The notes under the pieces: generated by a model | The model's database searches: none | Seen by the model: the letters and a program-made list of their open reading frames with translations, nothing else | Told to the model about the DNA's origin: nothing | Translations under genes and position numbers: made by a program | Shown: positions 32,395-41,062 of the stretch, in pieces | How the letters are laid out: each line of letters opens with the position of its first letter | How positions within the stretch are numbered: position 1 is the first letter of the stretch | Source: CAYMUC01 sp964471865 | Lineage (GTDB): Bacteria; Actinomycetota; Acidimicrobiia; Acidimicrobiales; Ilumatobacteraceae | DNA: 53,772 nt | Assembly: GCA_964471865.1 (NCBI GenBank) | Contig: CAYYHU010000012.1 | Coordinates: forward strand, 1 to 53,772 | Direction: 5' to 3'

Positions 32395-34932
32395 TCAGGA
32401 CGATAGCGCCGGCGCTGGTGGCACCCCGATGTCATCGACCCAGTTCGCCACTGCGGTCGCGACGTGGGCGAAACCCCAACTCGAGGCCGCCGCGAGACCG
32501 GCCTGGCGGGTCCGGGTCCACAGATCATCGTCGAGAAGCAGCCGAGTCATCTGCGAGGCGATGACGGTCGCATCCAAGGGCACCAGGATGCGTCCCCCGT
32601 TCAGATCTCCCCCGTCGGGGGTCGATGCGACGTCGAGGTTGGTGAGCGTGGGCACCCCAGCCGCCACCAGATCGGCGATCGCAGCCGAGGCCTGTCCGGT
32701 CGCGTCACGACGCAGTTGGATCGCCACCCGGGCCGTGGCCAGCAGGTCGCGGTAGGTGTCGCGATCGACGCGTCCGGTGAGACGAATCCGGTCCTCGAGT
32801 CCCAGGGTGCGCGCCTGGGACATCACCACGGCATCCTGGCCCGGCTGTACGGGACCGACGACGACGACATCGGCGTGTGCTGCGATCTGCCGGGCGCGCT
32901 CATCACCGGCAGCGAGAATCTCGAGGCTCTTCGAGAACGCGTCGAGAACCAGTTCGGGAGCCTTGTTGGGGGCCAACCAGCCCACCGTGACGACTCGCGC
33001 CACCCGCCGCGTCGCTGAATCGTCGTCATCGAGACGATCAGGATGCGCCAACGGCAGGATCAGGATCGGTGGGACCTTCGCGCCGAGATCCCCAAGGGTT
33101 CGTTCGAGGACCCGGGCGGCATCGGGACTCGACACGATCAGGCTCGCAGCCCCACGAGCGAGATCGCCGATCAGGGTGACGCCAGCGGCGTGAAGGGTCT
33201 CGGCATCGAGGATGTCGCGGCCCTCGAGTCGGGCTCGGGTCTGGGGGGTCTCATTCGCTTCGAGCGCTGCGCTCACATGACATCGGGCCCAGGGTTCAGA
33301 GCCGGATCGGTGCGCGAGTCCCACCTCGGCTCCCACGAGAGAGGCTTCGTGGATCCACAGATGCACCGGCACCCCGGTGCGCATCACCCGGCGAGCCGCT
33401 GCGACGCTTGCGAGGTGGTGAGAGGAACTCCCCACTGCGACGATCACCGCGTCATAGCCATGAGCGGGAATGCTGCGGGCCAGAGCTCCGGCGGGGAACC
33501 GGCGAGTCGGTGGCGTCGCGGTCTCGGTGTCACGCACCGGTAGCGGTGATGCCGAGGTGTCCACGAACGCGTCGAGTTCGATACCGGGGTGATCGTCGCC
33601 AGCGCGATCCCCGTCACCCGTGTGATCCGCGCCCAGGGCCCGAGCGAACTCGGTGTCATAGGTTCCGATCCCCGATCCGGATCCTTCGAAGGGACCGACC
33701 AACGCCATGCGCCGACTCAGGGCTCCCGGATGCGACCAGTGCCGCGGTCCGAGGCGATGCAAAGCCTCGACCATGTCGCTCGCCACCCGATCCCACCGCC
33801 ACCGCTCAGCCGCTCGCCGACCCGCTTCGACGAGCCGCTCGCGATGTGGTGGATCCTCACAGGCCGCCTGGATCGCGGCGGCGATCGCGTCGGGTCGATG
33901 CGGATCGAAGGTGGCAGCGGGTTCGGCGAGGACCTCGGGAAGTGAAGACACCCGCGAGCAGATCGCCGGGGTCCCACAGGCCACCGCTTCGAGTACCGGG
34001 AGACCGAAACCCTCTTCGAGCGAGGGCATGACCGCGACTCGGGCGACTCGCAACAGGGCCACGAGGGCCTCATCGGAGATACCTCCGGTGAAGGTGATCT
34101 CGCGACCCACCTCCATCCCAGACTCATGGGCCACATGGGTCCAGCGGTCTCTCACCGCCGGAGCCAGGGCTGCCACGACCACGAGATGGTGACGGTCCCG
34201 CAGGTCCGCATCGAGACGACCCCAGGCCCGAATCAGACCCTCGGTGTTCTTGCGTTCGTCCCCTCCGGTGACCGCCACGACGAGCCCACGCCGGGATGCC
34301 AGGACGTCACCAGGGACCACATCGCCAAGTCGGCTCCACGGGTCGTGGCCCTCGGGGGCGGGCGAGAACCAGGTTTCGACACCGGCGCCGATCACTGCGA
34401 TCCGGTCGCGATCGACATTCAACACATCCGATGCCGTATCGGCCGCGAACTCCGAGATCGCCACCATTGCATCCATCGTGCGCACCAGGGGCGCTCTCAC
34501 CTCGGCGAGTCGACGCGCTGCGGGATCGACGAGGTAGCGCTCGGGGTATCGGTGTGGGATCACGTCGTACATGACGGCCGCCACTGCGAATCGCGCCTGG
34601 GTGATCAACCGGGGAATCGGATCCAAGGTCACCGGATGCAGCATCGCTTGAGTGGCGACGTACCAGGGCGGCATCCATGGAGATGAGGAACTCGCACGGT
34701 CGAGGACGCGACGAATCGTGGCAGGACGCCACCAGTCGAGGGACGCACCGGGCACTGCCTCAGCGAGCACGTCGGCCTCGGTCCGGGATCCGACGAGCGC
34801 GACATGCTCGATGTCAGCGGTCACGAGACCGCTCAACAGTCCGGTCACATACCGACCGATCCCCCGGTGGCGAGCCGTGGGATGGTCGACAGGTCGAGCG
34901 TCCACGAGCACGGGCACCGGACGCGCAGTCAT
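32395..34932 (-). CDS. Tandem two-domain glycosyltransferase (GT4-GT4)
   Basis: About 845 residues from the ATG at 34932 (MTARPVPVLVDARP); an ATG 23 codons upstream would overlap the coiled-coil gene. The N-terminal GT-B unit (about 1-390) has GIGRYVTGLL, AVTGGDERKNTEGLIRAW and PSLEEGFGLPVLEA with an intact E-x7-E. The C-terminal unit (about 410-845) has RMALVGPFEGSGSGIGTYDTEF and VVTVGWLAPNKAPELVL, but where E-x7-E would be it reads LRRDATGQASAAIADLVAAGVP, so the first acidic residue is altered. Two linkages may be made by one polypeptide, or the second unit may be non-catalytic. Confidence 0.85.
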   Translation of the reverse strand: MTARPVPVLVDARPVDHPTARHRGIGRYVTGLLSGLVTADIEHVALVGSRTEADVLAEAVPGASLDWWRPATIRRVLDRASSSSPWMPPWYVATQAMLHPVTLDPIPRLITQARFAVAAVMYDVIPHRYPERYLVDPAARRLAEVRAPLVRTMDAMVAISEFAADTASDVLNVDRDRIAVIGAGVETWFSPAPEGHDPWSRLGDVVPGDVLASRRGLVVAVTGGDERKNTEGLIRAWGRLDADLRDRHHLVVVAALAPAVRDRWTHVAHESGMEVGREITFTGGISDEALVALLRVARVAVMPSLEEGFGLPVLEAVACGTPAICSRVSSLPEVLAEPAATFDPHRPDAIAAAIQAACEDPPHRERLVEAGRRAAERWRWDRVASDMVEALHRLGPRHWSHPGALSRRMALVGPFEGSGSGIGTYDTEFARALGADHTGDGDRAGDDHPGIELDAFVDTSASPLPVRDTETATPPTRRFPAGALARSIPAHGYDAVIVAVGSSSHHLASVAAARRVMRTGVPVHLWIHEASLVGAEVGLAHRSGSEPWARCHVSAALEANETPQTRARLEGRDILDAETLHAAGVTLIGDLARGAASLIVSSPDAARVLERTLGDLGAKVPPILILPLAHPDRLDDDDSATRRVARVVTVGWLAPNKAPELVLDAFSKSLEILAAGDERARQIAAHADVVVVGPVQPGQDAVVMSQARTLGLEDRIRLTGRVDRDTYRDLLATARVAIQLRRDATGQASAAIADLVAAGVPTLTNLDVASTPDGGDLNGGRILVPLDATVIASQMTRLLLDDDLWTRTRQAGLAAASSWGFAHVATAVANWVDDIGVPPAPALSS

Positions 34933-34945
34933 CGTCGGGGAACCG

Positions 34946-35263
34946 TCACTGTGCCGCGTTCGTACCCGCAGCCAAGGTCTCGAAGTGCTCGAGTCGAGCA
35001 TCGAGGAGCGCGAGTTGACGCTCGATCACCTCGGTGGCGGCGATCGCCGTATCGGCGTCGAGACGCAACCGGTCAGCCGCGCCGAGGAACAATGGCAGAA
35101 CCTGCTCTCCACCTCCTCGGATCTCGTGATTCAGTTCCATCAGGACCCGGTGCATCTCGGCCACGAGTTGACGGGTCTGAGCCAGATCGGCTTCGAGCGC
35201 GGACACCCGAGCGATCGTCGTACGCCGATAGAGGGGCCGCAACAGGTTCTTGACCGTTCCCAC
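34946..35263 (-). CDS. Small coiled-coil protein ahead of glycosyltransferases
   Basis: 105 residues, GTG start. An N-terminal basic amphipathic segment (MGTVKNLLRPLYRRTTIARV) is followed by a predicted coiled coil (ALEADLAQTRQLVAEMHRVLMEL) and a second helix (DTAIAATEVIERQLALLDARLEHFETL). It starts the run and lies 13 bp upstream of the tandem GT4 gene, so it is probably cotranslated. The layout suggests a membrane-associated scaffold or adaptor for the glycosyltransferase; no family is recognised. A protein of similar size and layout occurs at 41817-42101. Confidence 0.65.
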   Translation of the reverse strand: MGTVKNLLRPLYRRTTIARVSALEADLAQTRQLVAEMHRVLMELNHEIRGGGEQVLPLFLGAADRLRLDADTAIAATEVIERQLALLDARLEHFETLAAGTNAAQ

Positions 35264-35363
35264 GTCGAGTCACGGTAGTAGGCCTGAAGAACGGTTCCCG
35301 GCCACCGAGTTGGCTCTCTCACCCGCAGATGTGATCGTGACATCCTGAAAGGGGTGAGATACC

Positions 35364-35930
35364 GTGCCGATGGACGACATGGGAAGATTTCAGGTGACCA
35401 AGGCGCTGAGTGAGCATCTCGGCTCTGAGGTCGCCGAAGCGATCATGGTGATGTTGCCGCCGATGCACTGGGACGAACTCGCAACGAAGAACGACCTCGC
35501 GGTGCTGGGTCATGAACTGCGTGCGGAGATGACGCAACTTGGCAGCGACCTGCGCACCGAGATGGCGGAACTACGTGGCGAGTTGCGTGCGGATATGGCC
35601 GAACTACGTGGTGAGCTGCGTGCGGACATGGCCGAGTTGCGCGGTGAGTTGCGCAGCGAGATGGCCACCCTGCGTCAGGAACTCGACAGCGAGATGGCCA
35701 CCCTGCGTCAGGAACTCCACAGCGAGATGGCCACCCTGCGTCGCGAATTGAGCAGTGAGATGGCCACACTGCATGGCGAGTTGCGCGGCGAGATGGCCAC
35801 GGGACGCGTCGAACTCGGAGGATTTCGCGCGGAGATGGCTCAGGCCATGCGTCAACAACTCCTCTGGTTCGCCACGATCGTGGCGGGGGTGAACTCGATC
35901 TTCGTGTTCGCCGGTCGGCTCGTGTCCTGA
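35364..35930 (+). CDS. Hendecad-repeat coiled-coil protein with C-terminal membrane segment
   Basis: 188 residues, GTG start with AAAGGGGTGAG in front. After a short N-terminal domain (1-50: VTKALSEHLGSEVAEAIMVMLPPMHWDELATKNDL) comes an 11-residue repeat of the pattern E/D-M-A-x-L-R-x-E-L-R-x, nine units, then a C-terminal hydrophobic helix (LLWFATIVAGVNSIFVFAG). This resembles the DUF1640/coiled-coil type of small membrane-anchored proteins. No enzymatic motif. It is divergent from the 34946 coiled-coil gene with about 100 bp between. Confidence 0.75.
   Translation: MPMDDMGRFQVTKALSEHLGSEVAEAIMVMLPPMHWDELATKNDLAVLGHELRAEMTQLGSDLRTEMAELRGELRADMAELRGELRADMAELRGELRSEMATLRQELDSEMATLRQELHSEMATLRRELSSEMATLHGELRGEMATGRVELGGFRAEMAQAMRQQLLWFATIVAGVNSIFVFAGRLVS
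35526..35822 (+). repeat. Nine in-frame 33-bp tandem repeats encoding a coiled coil
   Basis: Units start at 35526, 35559, 35592, 35625, 35658, 35691, 35724, 35757 and 35790, each encoding 11 residues beginning E-M or D-M. Central units are nearly identical at DNA level (GAGATGGCCACCCTGCGTCA recurs), so the array is likely to expand or contract by slippage or recombination. Eleven residues is the hendecad of coiled coils. Confidence 0.9.
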
Positions 35931-36006
35931 GGCTCATCGCGACTCTCGGCTGCGGGATGCCTCAACCGCCCGAGACGGGTGATCGTGCTACCGCTACGAT
36001 GCCGAT

Positions 36007-36921
36007 GTGGACCTCACGTCGCTTCGCGACCGCCTACCGGCTGGCGTGAAGGATCGTCTGCGCCCGATCGCGAGACGCTTCGGTTTCGCTGCGAGCGTCG
36101 ACGAATGGTGGCAGGGAGATCGAGCCCCCTGGGAGCCACCGCGGCGGCGCGACCTCGACGGTGGGGTGTGGTGCAACATCTGCGGAGCGGCAACAGCGGC
36201 ATTTCTGGGCCCTCATCACACCGAAGCCGCCACCTGCCCGCGATGTGGCTCGATCGCTCGTGACCGCTTTCTGTGGTGGTGTGCGGTGAAGCGCGCACCG
36301 GCCCTGCGGCATCGAGGTGCCCGGATCCTCGAGACCAGTCCTCGTCTCGGCGAGGGATACCGGATGATGATGCGGCGGTTCTTCGACTACCGGGCCAGCG
36401 ATTTCGATGGCGGAGCGCATCGGGCCGATCTCGAGATCGATCTCCAAGACATCGCTCTTCCCGCCGCGTCCCTCGATGTGATCCTCACTCCTCATGTGCT
36501 GGAACACGTACCCGACACCGATCGGGCACTGGCTCAGTTGTTCCGGGTCCTCACTCCCGGAGGCCGTATGTATCTGCAGGTTCCGACCTGTTACGGCACG
36601 ACAGCGGCACCCACGACCCCTGAGTTCCACGCCGACAACACCCCGGTGTTCTGGAACTTCGGATGGGATCTCACCGATCGACTCCGCGCAGCCGGGTTCA
36701 CGACCACGGTGCTCGTTCCCGACGCCTATGCCCGGATTCTGCGTCGCGAGGTCGTCACACCGGATCCCGGCGGGGACGGTTTCCACCTCGACGATCTCGT
36801 CGAACACGCCCGGGCGGATGACCTCACCGGGATCGCTGACGACGAGACGTCACGACGGCTCGGGTTTCTTCCCGCCTATCACTTTGCGACCTGGGAGTGC
36901 GTGCGTCCCGACTGGCGTTGA
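36007..36921 (+). CDS. SAM-dependent methyltransferase with N-terminal zinc-ribbon-like cysteines
   Basis: 304 residues, GTG start. A four-cysteine motif C56-x2-C59 and C77-x2-C80 (VWCNICG ... TCPRCG) likely binds zinc. The methyltransferase part follows: ILETSPRLGEGYRMMMRRFFDYRASDFD, DVILTPHVLEHVPDTDRALAQLFRVLTPGGRMYLQVP, typical of type-11 enzymes; the usual GxGxG is weak (ETSPRLGEG). A probable glycan-modifying methyltransferase of the surface locus. Its 3' end overlaps the convergent GT2 gene by 43 bp. Confidence 0.8.
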   Translation: MDLTSLRDRLPAGVKDRLRPIARRFGFAASVDEWWQGDRAPWEPPRRRDLDGGVWCNICGAATAAFLGPHHTEAATCPRCGSIARDRFLWWCAVKRAPALRHRGARILETSPRLGEGYRMMMRRFFDYRASDFDGGAHRADLEIDLQDIALPAASLDVILTPHVLEHVPDTDRALAQLFRVLTPGGRMYLQVPTCYGTTAAPTTPEFHADNTPVFWNFGWDLTDRLRAAGFTTTVLVPDAYARILRREVVTPDPGGDGFHLDDLVEHARADDLTGIADDETSRRLGFLPAYHFATWECVRPDWR

Positions 36922-37619
36922 ACTCGCATCCGCAGACACAGCACGATCATCTCGAGACCCAGCGTCACCGCCGCCGAACGCCTCCCCGTCACCGAGGATT
37001 CTCCGACGCGTTCCCGATATCGCACCGGTACCTGCACCAAGGCGAGCCGAGCCCGAGCTGCGTGCAGCATCATCTCGAATCCGAAGGCCGAACCGGTCCC
37101 TTCGAACCGGGGCGACAACTCGTCCACAGCCCGTCGGGTCAACACTCGGAACGTGCATCCGACATCGGACAGATACACGGTGTTGTAGAGGACCTCGGTG
37201 AGTTTGGCCACCGCCCAGTTACCCCACCGCAGGAACCAGCCCATATTGGCGCCCGACAGGATGAACGTCTGCACGGTCCGGGAGCCGAGCACCACATCGA
37301 CATCCGCGGTGAACGGCAACAACTTCCACAGATCCGCCGGATCGAAGGTGCCGTCGGGTTCACAGATGCACACCAGATCGGCCTCGGTCGTCTCGGCCAG
37401 GCCTCGCCGGATCGCCGCTCCGTACCCCTGAACGCTCTCGTGGACCTCACGCGCCGAGGTACCAGCGACGGCCGGCGAGGTATCGGGATGGGCGTTGTTG
37501 TTCACCACCACGATGTCGTCGACGATGCCGAGAGCTTCGAATCCGGCGATGCATTCAGCGATCGATCCGGCTTCGTTGTAGGTGGGAAGCACCACCGCGA
37601 GGGTTCGTCCGTGCCACAT
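36879..37619 (-). CDS. Glycosyltransferase family 2 (dolichyl-phosphate-mannose synthase-like)
   Basis: 246 residues. TLAVVLPTYNEAGSIAECIAGFEAL and DIVVVNNN, VCICEPDGTFDP (the D-x-D-like metal motif) and GSR match the soluble DPM1/GtrB group. It probably transfers a sugar to a polyprenyl phosphate or extends a lipid-linked glycan. It begins 2 bp after the stop of the next GT2 gene upstream (37622), so the two are coupled, and its end overlaps the methyltransferase on the other strand. Confidence 0.87.
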   Translation of the reverse strand: MWHGRTLAVVLPTYNEAGSIAECIAGFEALGIVDDIVVVNNNAHPDTSPAVAGTSAREVHESVQGYGAAIRRGLAETTEADLVCICEPDGTFDPADLWKLLPFTADVDVVLGSRTVQTFILSGANMGWFLRWGNWAVAKLTEVLYNTVYLSDVGCTFRVLTRRAVDELSPRFEGTGSAFGFEMMLHAARARLALVQVPVRYRERVGESSVTGRRSAAVTLGLEMIVLCLRMRVQRQSGRTHSQVAK

Positions 37620-37621
37620 GA

Positions 37622-38854
37622 TCAGCGCGCAGGGTAGCGCTCGAGACCGGCGAGCTCGGCGATGGCGGCATCGATTCCGTCAGGTTCCCAGCTCCGAGCG
37701 TTCACCACGGTCGAACTCCACCATCCCGACCGGCGACGAAGCGTCATGACCGCATCGCCGATGACGAGTTCGGCTCCCGCCGGCTGCGTCATCCGGTGCC
37801 AGGACTCACGGGCGCTGACATCGCCATATGCCGGATCGACGAGCACGGTGATCCGGTCGCGGGGTCGGGACCGGGCCATGGCTGCGAGCTCTGTGACCGC
37901 CGCGGTGATCTGTGACGAGGTTCCAGCGAGCACGTGCACGATGCGCTGACGGCAGAGTCGATCTCGAGCCTCGAGCATCGTGATCTCATCGAGCACACCA
38001 TCTGCGGGCCGCACGACCCGGCGGGTCAAGTCGCTCGCCCACCGGGTCTCGAACACCATGCGCGAACGTTGAGCCAGATCGAGTGTCGCAGCGCTCGGAG
38101 CCGACGTCCCGCCCCGGTGATGCAGAACTGGATGCGATGTCACGAGGCGGGTCACCGCCCCTGAGGCCTCGACGCGCATGGCGAGATCGGCGTCTTCGAA
38201 ATACGCCGGGTGATACGCCGAATCGAAACCGCCGAGGCTGTCGAAACGATTCCGGGTCATGACCCAACACGCTCCCGACGCGTAGTCGACATCACGGTCG
38301 AACAGCACCATGGGGTCGTTGGTGAACATCCTCGGCCCACCGATCGGGTCGGTGCCGCCGTCCGCGAAGATGACCTGACCGGCTTCTTGGATGCTGCCGT
38401 CGAGTTCGAGCAAAGGCGGGGCGGCGATGGCCACGACGGGGTCGACGAGAGCGGCGAGGAGAGGCTCCAACCAGCCTTCGACGACGACGAGATCTGGGTT
38501 CACCAACGCGATGACATCGCCTCGGGCCACCCCCACTCCTCGGTTGCACCCCCCGGCGAAACCGAGGTTCTCGCCAGGGACCACCATCGTCAGCCCGGCT
38601 GTGGACGTGGCGAGCATGTCACTGGTCGAAGCGCCTGTGGCGTCGGGATGCACCACCACGATCACCTCGACGGGAAGTTCGCGGGGCCGATGATGGCGAG
38701 CGAGCGCTGCCAAGGTTGCCAGCAGTGTCGGGGTGTCACCGTAGGTGACGATCACCACCGACACCGTCGGCGCGGCGATCGCGGGCCACACGATGAGAGG
38801 TGACCGGGCCGCGGTCACCACCGGTTCGGATATCGCCGCCACCCTGCCCGCCAT
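37622..38854 (-). CDS. Glycosyltransferase family 2 (rhamnosyltransferase-like)
   Basis: 410 residues. VSVVIVTYGDTPTLLATLAAL, NLGFAGGCNRG, NPDLVVVEGW, then GACWVMTRNRFDSLGGFDSAYHPAYFEDADLAMRV with the ED motif of WbbL-type enzymes. The C-terminal 120 residues carry no recognised domain. It starts immediately after the Wzt stop (TAGATG), indicating coupling with the exporter ATPase. Confidence 0.87.
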   Translation of the reverse strand: MAGRVAAISEPVVTAARSPLIVWPAIAAPTVSVVIVTYGDTPTLLATLAALARHHRPRELPVEVIVVVHPDATGASTSDMLATSTAGLTMVVPGENLGFAGGCNRGVGVARGDVIALVNPDLVVVEGWLEPLLAALVDPVVAIAAPPLLELDGSIQEAGQVIFADGGTDPIGGPRMFTNDPMVLFDRDVDYASGACWVMTRNRFDSLGGFDSAYHPAYFEDADLAMRVEASGAVTRLVTSHPVLHHRGGTSAPSAATLDLAQRSRMVFETRWASDLTRRVVRPADGVLDEITMLEARDRLCRQRIVHVLAGTSSQITAAVTELAAMARSRPRDRITVLVDPAYGDVSARESWHRMTQPAGAELVIGDAVMTLRRRSGWWSSTVVNARSWEPDGIDAAIAELAGLERYPAR

Positions 38855-40108
38855 CTAAGGGGTGCCGAGGCGGTTCACACCCGAGAGATCCCAGGTGGCG
38901 GGGATGTCCACGAGGCCTGACGCAAACGACCGATATTGACGGACCTCGAAGCGCACCCGACCCTCCCAATGGTCATAGGGATGATGTTCGGAATGGTCGG
39001 TGATGTACGCGGTGAGGTCGTAGATCCCTTCGAGCAGGGGCAACGACTCGATCGCGACCTCCACGGTGGCGGCACCGGCGACAACGCCGATCGTGGTTCC
39101 ACTGCGCCGAGTGGTCGTACCCCAGACTCCGGGCCCCCCCATCGCGTCGATGCGCACCCCGATCACCACGTCCTGGACGGGCATATGGGCCGAGACCTCG
39201 ATGCGGATACGTGCGGCTTCGAGAGTGTTCAACACTCCCGTGGGGTTTCCGTGCGCGTCGAGCAATGTCACCCCGACGATCTGGACTTCCCCGGAACCCC
39301 AACGCGACCCGATCTCACCGACCTCGTGCACGGCGTCATGGCTGTCACCGCGGTACGCGGTGATGACCTCGGGGGCAGAACCGATCATGACGAGGTCACC
39401 CTTGTCGATCCAGGCCACGGTCTCACACAACTGTTCGACCTGGGACAGACCATGAGAGACGAACACGATGGTGCGCCCATCTCGACGGAACTCGTCGATC
39501 TTTTCGGCGCTGCGACGTTGGAAACTCTCATCGCCCACCGACAACACCTCGTCGATGAGGAGGATCTCGGGTTCGACATGAGCGGCCACGGCGAAACCGA
39601 GACGTACGAACATGCCCGAGGAGTAGTTCTTGACCGGGGTGTCGATGAACTCTTCGAGCCCGGCGAACGAGACGATGTCATCGAATCGGCGGGTCAGTTC
39701 CTTGCGGGTGAGACCGAGGATTGCACCGTTCATGAACACGTTCTCGCGACCGGTGAGTTCGGGATGAAAGCCCGCTCCCAACTCGAGGAGTGCCGACAGT
39801 CGACCTCGAGCCTGGACCCGACCCCGGTCGGGGGTGAGGATGCCGGCCAAACATTTCAGCAACGTCGATTTACCCGAACCATTGGATCCGATCACGCCAT
39901 AGGTGGAACCGGTGGGCACCTCGAGATCGATACCTTTGAGAGCCCAGAACTCCTCATAGCGAGCTCGCCGGCCGCGCAGCACCGCAGCCTTCAGATACTG
40001 GTTGCGTTCGTGATAGAGCCGGTAGCTCTTCCACAGCCCGTCCACCGAGATCGCCGGGGTCGAGGAACCCGATGGTGACGGGGCGCGTTGGGGGGAGCCG
40101 ATCGACAT
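38855..40108 (-). CDS. wzt: Polysaccharide ABC exporter ATPase with C-terminal Wzt-like domain
   Basis: 417 residues. ATPase domain (about 20-260): Walker A GSNGSGKST (74-82), signature NYSSGM, Walker B ILLIDEVLSVGD and the switch His in VFVSHG. A C-terminal domain of about 150 residues (EVQIVGVTLLDAHGNPTG ... VRFEV) has the beta-sandwich pattern of the Wzt C-terminal carbohydrate-binding domain, which in E. coli O8/O9a recognises the capped end of the polymer. The permease is divergent at 40200, 91 bp away. The start at 40108 is an ATG. Confidence 0.9.
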   Translation of the reverse strand: MSIGSPQRAPSPSGSSTPAISVDGLWKSYRLYHERNQYLKAAVLRGRRARYEEFWALKGIDLEVPTGSTYGVIGSNGSGKSTLLKCLAGILTPDRGRVQARGRLSALLELGAGFHPELTGRENVFMNGAILGLTRKELTRRFDDIVSFAGLEEFIDTPVKNYSSGMFVRLGFAVAAHVEPEILLIDEVLSVGDESFQRRSAEKIDEFRRDGRTIVFVSHGLSQVEQLCETVAWIDKGDLVMIGSAPEVITAYRGDSHDAVHEVGEIGSRWGSGEVQIVGVTLLDAHGNPTGVLNTLEAARIRIEVSAHMPVQDVVIGVRIDAMGGPGVWGTTTRRSGTTIGVVAGAATVEVAIESLPLLEGIYDLTAYITDHSEHHPYDHWEGRVRFEVRQYRSFASGLVDIPATWDLSGVNRLGTP

Positions 40109-40199
40109 GACGCGCCCAGTCTTACAGCCCTCGGTAGCATCGCCGGGTCATCGAGATGATCGTGCCCCCACGGCCTCGTCATGGCAGCATCACCGCATC

Positions 40200-41024
40200 A
40201 TGTCGATCTCCGCCACCAACCCCATCACCCGGGTCATCGCCGCCCGAGAGTTGTTGTGGAACCTGACGTTGCGGGAACTACGCACCAAGTACCGCCGTTC
40301 GTTTCTGGGCTGGGCCTGGTCGATGCTCAACCCGCTCGCGACCGTCGCGATCTACGGATTCGTCTTCGGAGTGCTCTTCGATGCCCAAGCTCCCGTGGGG
40401 GATCCGAGCGGGGTCGAGTCCTTTGCGGTGTTCATGTTGTGTGGACTGTTGCCCTGGAACTTCTTCGCTCTGGTCAACAACTTGGGTATGGGAGCGATCG
40501 CGAACAACGCCGGACTGGTACGCCGGGTGGCGTTTCCGCGCGAAACCTTGGTGTTCGCCAATGTCGGTCATGCCTGTGTGCAGTTCGCGATCGAGATGGC
40601 TCTGCTCGCCGTCGTCCTGGCGATCGTCGGAAGCGGCTACTGGCCGTGGATCCCGTTGGTTCTCGTCACGATGGTGCTCCTCGCCGCCTTCGCCACCGGT
40701 TTCGCACTCGCGTTGAGCGCACTCGCGGTCTATTTCCGCGACCTCACCTATCTGTGGGCGATCGCTTTACAGGTGTGGTTCTTTGCGACCCCGGTGGTCT
40801 ATCCGCCGTCGTTGATCGACGCGAATGCCCCGTCGTGGGCGGCGAGGATCCTCGAGCAGAACCCGACCTCGCGGTTCGCCGAGGTGTTTCGAGCGATGCT
40901 CTACGACGGCTCGGCGCCACCATGGGGTTCGTTGGGAATCGTGGCGTTGTGGTCGATCGCGGCCTTGGTGCTCGGCTGGTGGATCTTCACCAGGTTGGCG
41001 CGCCGGCTTCCCGAAGAGGTCTGA
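40200..41024 (+). CDS. wzm: Polysaccharide ABC exporter permease (Wzm-like)
   Basis: 274 residues. RELLWNLTLRELRTKYRRSFLGWAWSMLNPL is the typical ABC2-type polysaccharide export entry (amphipathic helix before the first membrane pass). Six hydrophobic segments follow. It forms the channel for lipid-linked glycan across the cytoplasmic membrane. The ATG at 40200 was chosen over a start at 40107 because family members begin near the amphipathic helix. It pairs with the divergent wzt. Confidence 0.9.
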   Translation: MSISATNPITRVIAARELLWNLTLRELRTKYRRSFLGWAWSMLNPLATVAIYGFVFGVLFDAQAPVGDPSGVESFAVFMLCGLLPWNFFALVNNLGMGAIANNAGLVRRVAFPRETLVFANVGHACVQFAIEMALLAVVLAIVGSGYWPWIPLVLVTMVLLAAFATGFALALSALAVYFRDLTYLWAIALQVWFFATPVVYPPSLIDANAPSWAARILEQNPTSRFAEVFRAMLYDGSAPPWGSLGIVALWSIAALVLGWWIFTRLARRLPEEV

Positions 41025-41062
41025 TCCCGGCGCAACACATGACGCCGCCGGCGACGGCGATC

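Noticed and set aside
31001..32755. 584-codon open frame on the plus strand
   Set aside because: Antisense to the GT2 gene, without a domain; the minus-strand gene has clear GT2 motifs.
41043..41059. CGCCG/CGGCG inverted repeat between convergent genes
   Set aside because: Only a 5-bp stem in GC-rich DNA; too weak to call a terminator.
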